Source of the DNA: Rhodopirellula sp.
GTDB taxonomy: Bacteria > Planctomycetota > Planctomycetia > Pirellulales > Pirellulaceae
Length of the DNA: 64,000 nucleotides
Reading direction: 5' to 3'
Assembly (NCBI GenBank): GCA_002689655.1
Contig: NZHC01000119.1
Coordinates: 1 to 64,000 of the forward strand
Shown piece by piece: positions 61,211 through 64,000 of the stretch (positions within the stretch are counted from its first letter, which is position 1; each line of letters starts with the position of its first letter). Made by a program: the position numbers and the translations under genes. The notes below the pieces were generated by a model. That model was not told where the DNA came from. It worked only from the letters and a program-made list of their open reading frames with translations, and did not search any database.

Positions 61211-61252
61211 TGAGGGCACAGTGTTGAGGGCACAGTGTTGAGGGCACAGTGT
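61211..61252. repeat. 14-bp perfect tandem repeat x3 (tgagggcacagtgt)
   Basis: Three contiguous identical units read directly. Confidence 0.95.
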
Positions 61253-61408
61253 TGTGCGATCCAGTGTGGCCGCCTCAAGGTTGTCGAGAGAGAAATCGTT
61301 TGGAAAAGACAAGACCCACAAGTTCGGCACCGTTTGCACCATAGTCAGTGATCTAGGATGGCAAAAGACGGTCTGTTCTTTTCATTCCTGAGCGTGGCAG
61401 CAAGCGTC

Positions 61409-62347
61409 TCATTTGCCAACGGGTTTGATTGCAGCGATGGCATGTTTTGCTGCTTTGACGGCCATTGCGATGGCAATCGCCCTGCCGTGATGATCATTTT
61501 GTGCCCTTAGTTTTTCGAGTTCGGGCAGGGCGGAAGCAGCACGGGGTCCAAGGGTTGCCAATGCCTCTGCGGCGAGTTGGGCCGAGAAGGGGTCGCCCGA
61601 CAGTGCCGAGGTCAGGCTTGGGATTGCCTGCTCATTTGCGCCAATCGCCGCGATGGCACCGATGGCCTCAAGATGTAAGTCCCGAATTTCCCGATGCGAA
61701 AGACCGCCGTCCTGGTTTCCTTTCAAAGGTACCCGCGGCCGAGCAGCTATTGCGATCAATTTGGGAAGCGCTGACTGGGCAGCAGGGCCGATTTTTGCAA
61801 GCGATTCACAAGCTGCCTGCTGCTCGGGATTACGTGCCGACGAGAGTCGCCGGATCAGGAATTCAAGCGACCTTGGTTTGTTCGCGGAAACATCTCCCAG
61901 AGTTTCGACGATCCGGGATATCTGTTCCTCGTCGGCTGTTTCCGTAGCCGTTGCCAGGAAATCCTCAACATCTGCTCTGATCTCCACAAGGGTGCTTTGA
62001 ATTTTCCGGACGATCGACGGATTGGATTCCACCAGCAGTTGTTCTGCTAGAGGTTTTCCAAGGGAACTTGCATTGTTACCCATGGTGCTCAGATACTCGA
62101 GCGCGTCATACCTGATTTTATTCCTTTCGTCGTGCAAGACGATCGCCAGCAGGGTCTGCTGTTCTTGGTCTTTCGACTGATTCTGCAGTTTTTTCAGCAA
62201 TTCCGTGCGCGCACCTGGTCGTGGCCATGGTGGATTTGTCTTCTCGTTTTTGTAGCCAGAACGATTCGCCACGGCTGCTGGTTCACAACCTGCCGCGGTG
62301 ACGAAAACCGTGATCAGTAGAGTGAAGCTGAAAAATGTGTTGGGCAT
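61409..62347 (-). CDS. HEAT-repeat domain lipoprotein/secreted protein
   Basis: LITVFVTAAGCEP lipobox-like; repeated AxxALxxL helices (AACESLAKIGPAAQSALPKLIAIA; AAEALATLGPRAASALPELEKL). Confidence 0.7.
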   Translation of the reverse strand: MPNTFFSFTLLITVFVTAAGCEPAAVANRSGYKNEKTNPPWPRPGARTELLKKLQNQSKDQEQQTLLAIVLHDERNKIRYDALEYLSTMGNNASSLGKPLAEQLLVESNPSIVRKIQSTLVEIRADVEDFLATATETADEEQISRIVETLGDVSANKPRSLEFLIRRLSSARNPEQQAACESLAKIGPAAQSALPKLIAIAARPRVPLKGNQDGGLSHREIRDLHLEAIGAIAAIGANEQAIPSLTSALSGDPFSAQLAAEALATLGPRAASALPELEKLRAQNDHHGRAIAIAMAVKAAKHAIAAIKPVGK

Positions 62348-62697
62348 GAAATGAGGCTCATGTGCAGAGTGCGATACTTCAAATAGGTCAGGTGATTAAC
62401 GTTTGAGTTTCAATTTTCTTTGGTTCCACGAAAAAAATGTACACCTGACTGTATTTTGCAGTTTTGCGACCTACCAAAAACCATCAACTGCCCGCGGGCT
62501 GTGCATCGAAATACAAGAAAAACCGCATTTGTGAGGTGCTCGGCAATGGCGAGCCGTTTATCGCTGCACCATCTGGTTTTCCTGTTTACTGGAATTAATT
62601 CTGGGATTCTCTGAAAGGTCGTGAAGGCTGCTGGGTAATTCTTGCAACTCACGAACATCGTTGTTCGTCAATTCCCATCTCCAGCCGGAATCTAGTC

Positions 62698-63387
62698 ATG
62701 AAAACGTTTCTCTTTGCCGCTATGTGTTTCGCCCTGCAAAATATAGCACTTGCACAAATCAATGTGATTGGATTGCCCGATACAGGAAAATCGTCTGCTG
62801 TAACGCAGTTTTTTCCAAATGTCACTGGTGCCGGTACAGCCGGTGCAGTCGTGCATGTGTGGTACGCTGCGCATCATTCGGGTGTCGCTTATGATTCTGC
62901 TGTGGTCGTGCCCGTCAGCGCCGTAGATGGCTTGGCGGAGGGTGGCCAGATTCCGGGTGGCGGTGGACCGCTTTGGCGGCTCAAGATCGCCGGTAACACG
63001 TCGGTAACACCATGGGTGTTCGAGGGTTGTACACCGTTGGCAGCCGGCCTGTTTGAAATTGCACGCGTCGAAATTTCGTTGCCCAGCAGTCAAACCGCAT
63101 TTGACCGGGTCAGTCTTCTTGGGTCGAACACGTTCGGTTCTGGCCCGGGAACTACGTTTGCCAACGGGTTGGTCGCTACACCAGGTACTGGACCGATGAT
63201 GGTGACTTACCGCTACGTCAACCCGATGAAGTTGCTGTCTGCTGTGATTGGTGCCGGCACTCCCCCCAAGGGTGATGTTTTCGAGAAGCTTGATTTGAAT
63301 TTCTACAATGCCGCGTTCGCCCCAGGTGGCTTTGATGGTGGCTCGTGGATCGAATTTTCGGTCGATACTGATCGTTTTGTTCCGTAG
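62698..63387 (+). CDS. Secreted hypothetical protein
   Basis: Signal peptide MKTFLFAAMCFALQNIALAQ followed by a Gly-rich beta-type sequence. Confidence 0.6.
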   Translation: MKTFLFAAMCFALQNIALAQINVIGLPDTGKSSAVTQFFPNVTGAGTAGAVVHVWYAAHHSGVAYDSAVVVPVSAVDGLAEGGQIPGGGGPLWRLKIAGNTSVTPWVFEGCTPLAAGLFEIARVEISLPSSQTAFDRVSLLGSNTFGSGPGTTFANGLVATPGTGPMMVTYRYVNPMKLLSAVIGAGTPPKGDVFEKLDLNFYNAAFAPGGFDGGSWIEFSVDTDRFVP

Positions 63388-63634
63388 CGATCGGGCTGTC
63401 GTAGGCAGTCGTTGATGATTCGAAAAGGGAAACACGTTTCCCCAAGCGAGTAAGAAACAGCGTTACAAAACGTTGACACAAACCAGTGGCATAAAGGGTT
63501 GGGGCACCAAGGGTGGCACAAACGTGGCTGCCCTTTCTTTCGTTTGTACCTGTTTTCTTTCTGCAATCCCTTGATTGGAATCACGCGTGCCATGACTTGG
63601 GCACGTCGACGAAGCAGTGGACGCCAAGCTTGAC

Positions 63635-64000
63635 ATGACAAAGAAAAGTTTTTTCTATCTCGACATCGTGACGGGGACTGGACTTGGTGGCTCGTTTGCA
63701 AGTTTCACGATGCTGCAGAGCGCACGATCAAATGTCAGGCATGCCGATGTTCCGATTCGGCAAGTCATTTTTGCCGTTTGGGTTGCGTGCCTATTTGGCT
63801 CAGGTTGCTCCCTGGTCGATCGATCAAAGCATTTTGACGCGATTGAACATCCGGTTTCTTATCGTCTCCAACTGCCCGAGTCTGTTCGATTGACTGACGC
63901 TTCCGAAGCAATGCCAGTGGAGGCTGAGCCCACCGTGACAGAGAAGGCCGAGGAATCCATGTCAACTTTTGAGTTGGTCGCCGACAAGTCGAAAAAAGGT
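63635..64000 (+). CDS. Hypothetical protein, N-terminal part, runs off window end
   Basis: Open frame from ATG 63635 to the window edge: MTKKSFFYLDIVTGTGLGGSFASFTML...VIFAVWVACLFGSGCSL...; not in the supplied ORF list because it has no stop inside the window. Confidence 0.45.
   Translation, partial: MTKKSFFYLDIVTGTGLGGSFASFTMLQSARSNVRHADVPIRQVIFAVWVACLFGSGCSLVDRSKHFDAIEHPVSYRLQLPESVRLTDASEAMPVEAEPTVTEKAEESMSTFELVADKSKKG

Noticed and set aside
1-64000. tRNA, rRNA, CRISPR arrays, insertion sequences
   Set aside because: No cloverleaf-like genes, regularly spaced repeats or transposase genes noticed; a dedicated scan (tRNAscan, CRISPR finder) would be needed to exclude them firmly.

Overview
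The 64 kb window looks like chromosomal DNA from a marine Planctomycetes-type bacterium. I base this on the gene families (DUF1592/DUF1552 and DUF1549/DUF1501 pairs, dockerin proteins, a sulfatase, a WD40+SHD1 protein, an ECF sigma factor plus FecR/LamG protein); this is inference, with no marker gene or search behind it. I see no rRNA, tRNA, CRISPR array or intact mobile element. About 40 CDS are supportable. The items most worth a second look are: (1) a three-gene cassette of GNAT/FeeM-like acyltransferase, SAM methyltransferase and fatty-acid desaturase (39.1-41.7 kb); (2) a eukaryotic-type UMP-CMP kinase fused to an unusual N-terminal domain (34.9-35.9 kb); (3) a dockerin-bearing vanadium haloperoxidase-like protein with the recognisable vanadate-site motifs (29.7-31.7 kb); (4) a leucine-rich-repeat gene interrupted by two in-frame stops (about 31.9-32.6 kb); (5) a duplicated 3' fragment of a HEAT-repeat gene (60.34-60.48 kb against 61.39-61.53 kb); (6) a sigma/FecR-LamG/DUF1549/DUF1501/EF-hand gene train (52.9-59.2 kb); (7) an RsbW-like ATPase fused to a GNAT domain (3.8-5.2 kb); (8) a secreted protein made of 16-aa repeats (13.3-13.7 kb). 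All calls come from reading the sequence and the supplied translations; no database search was run.
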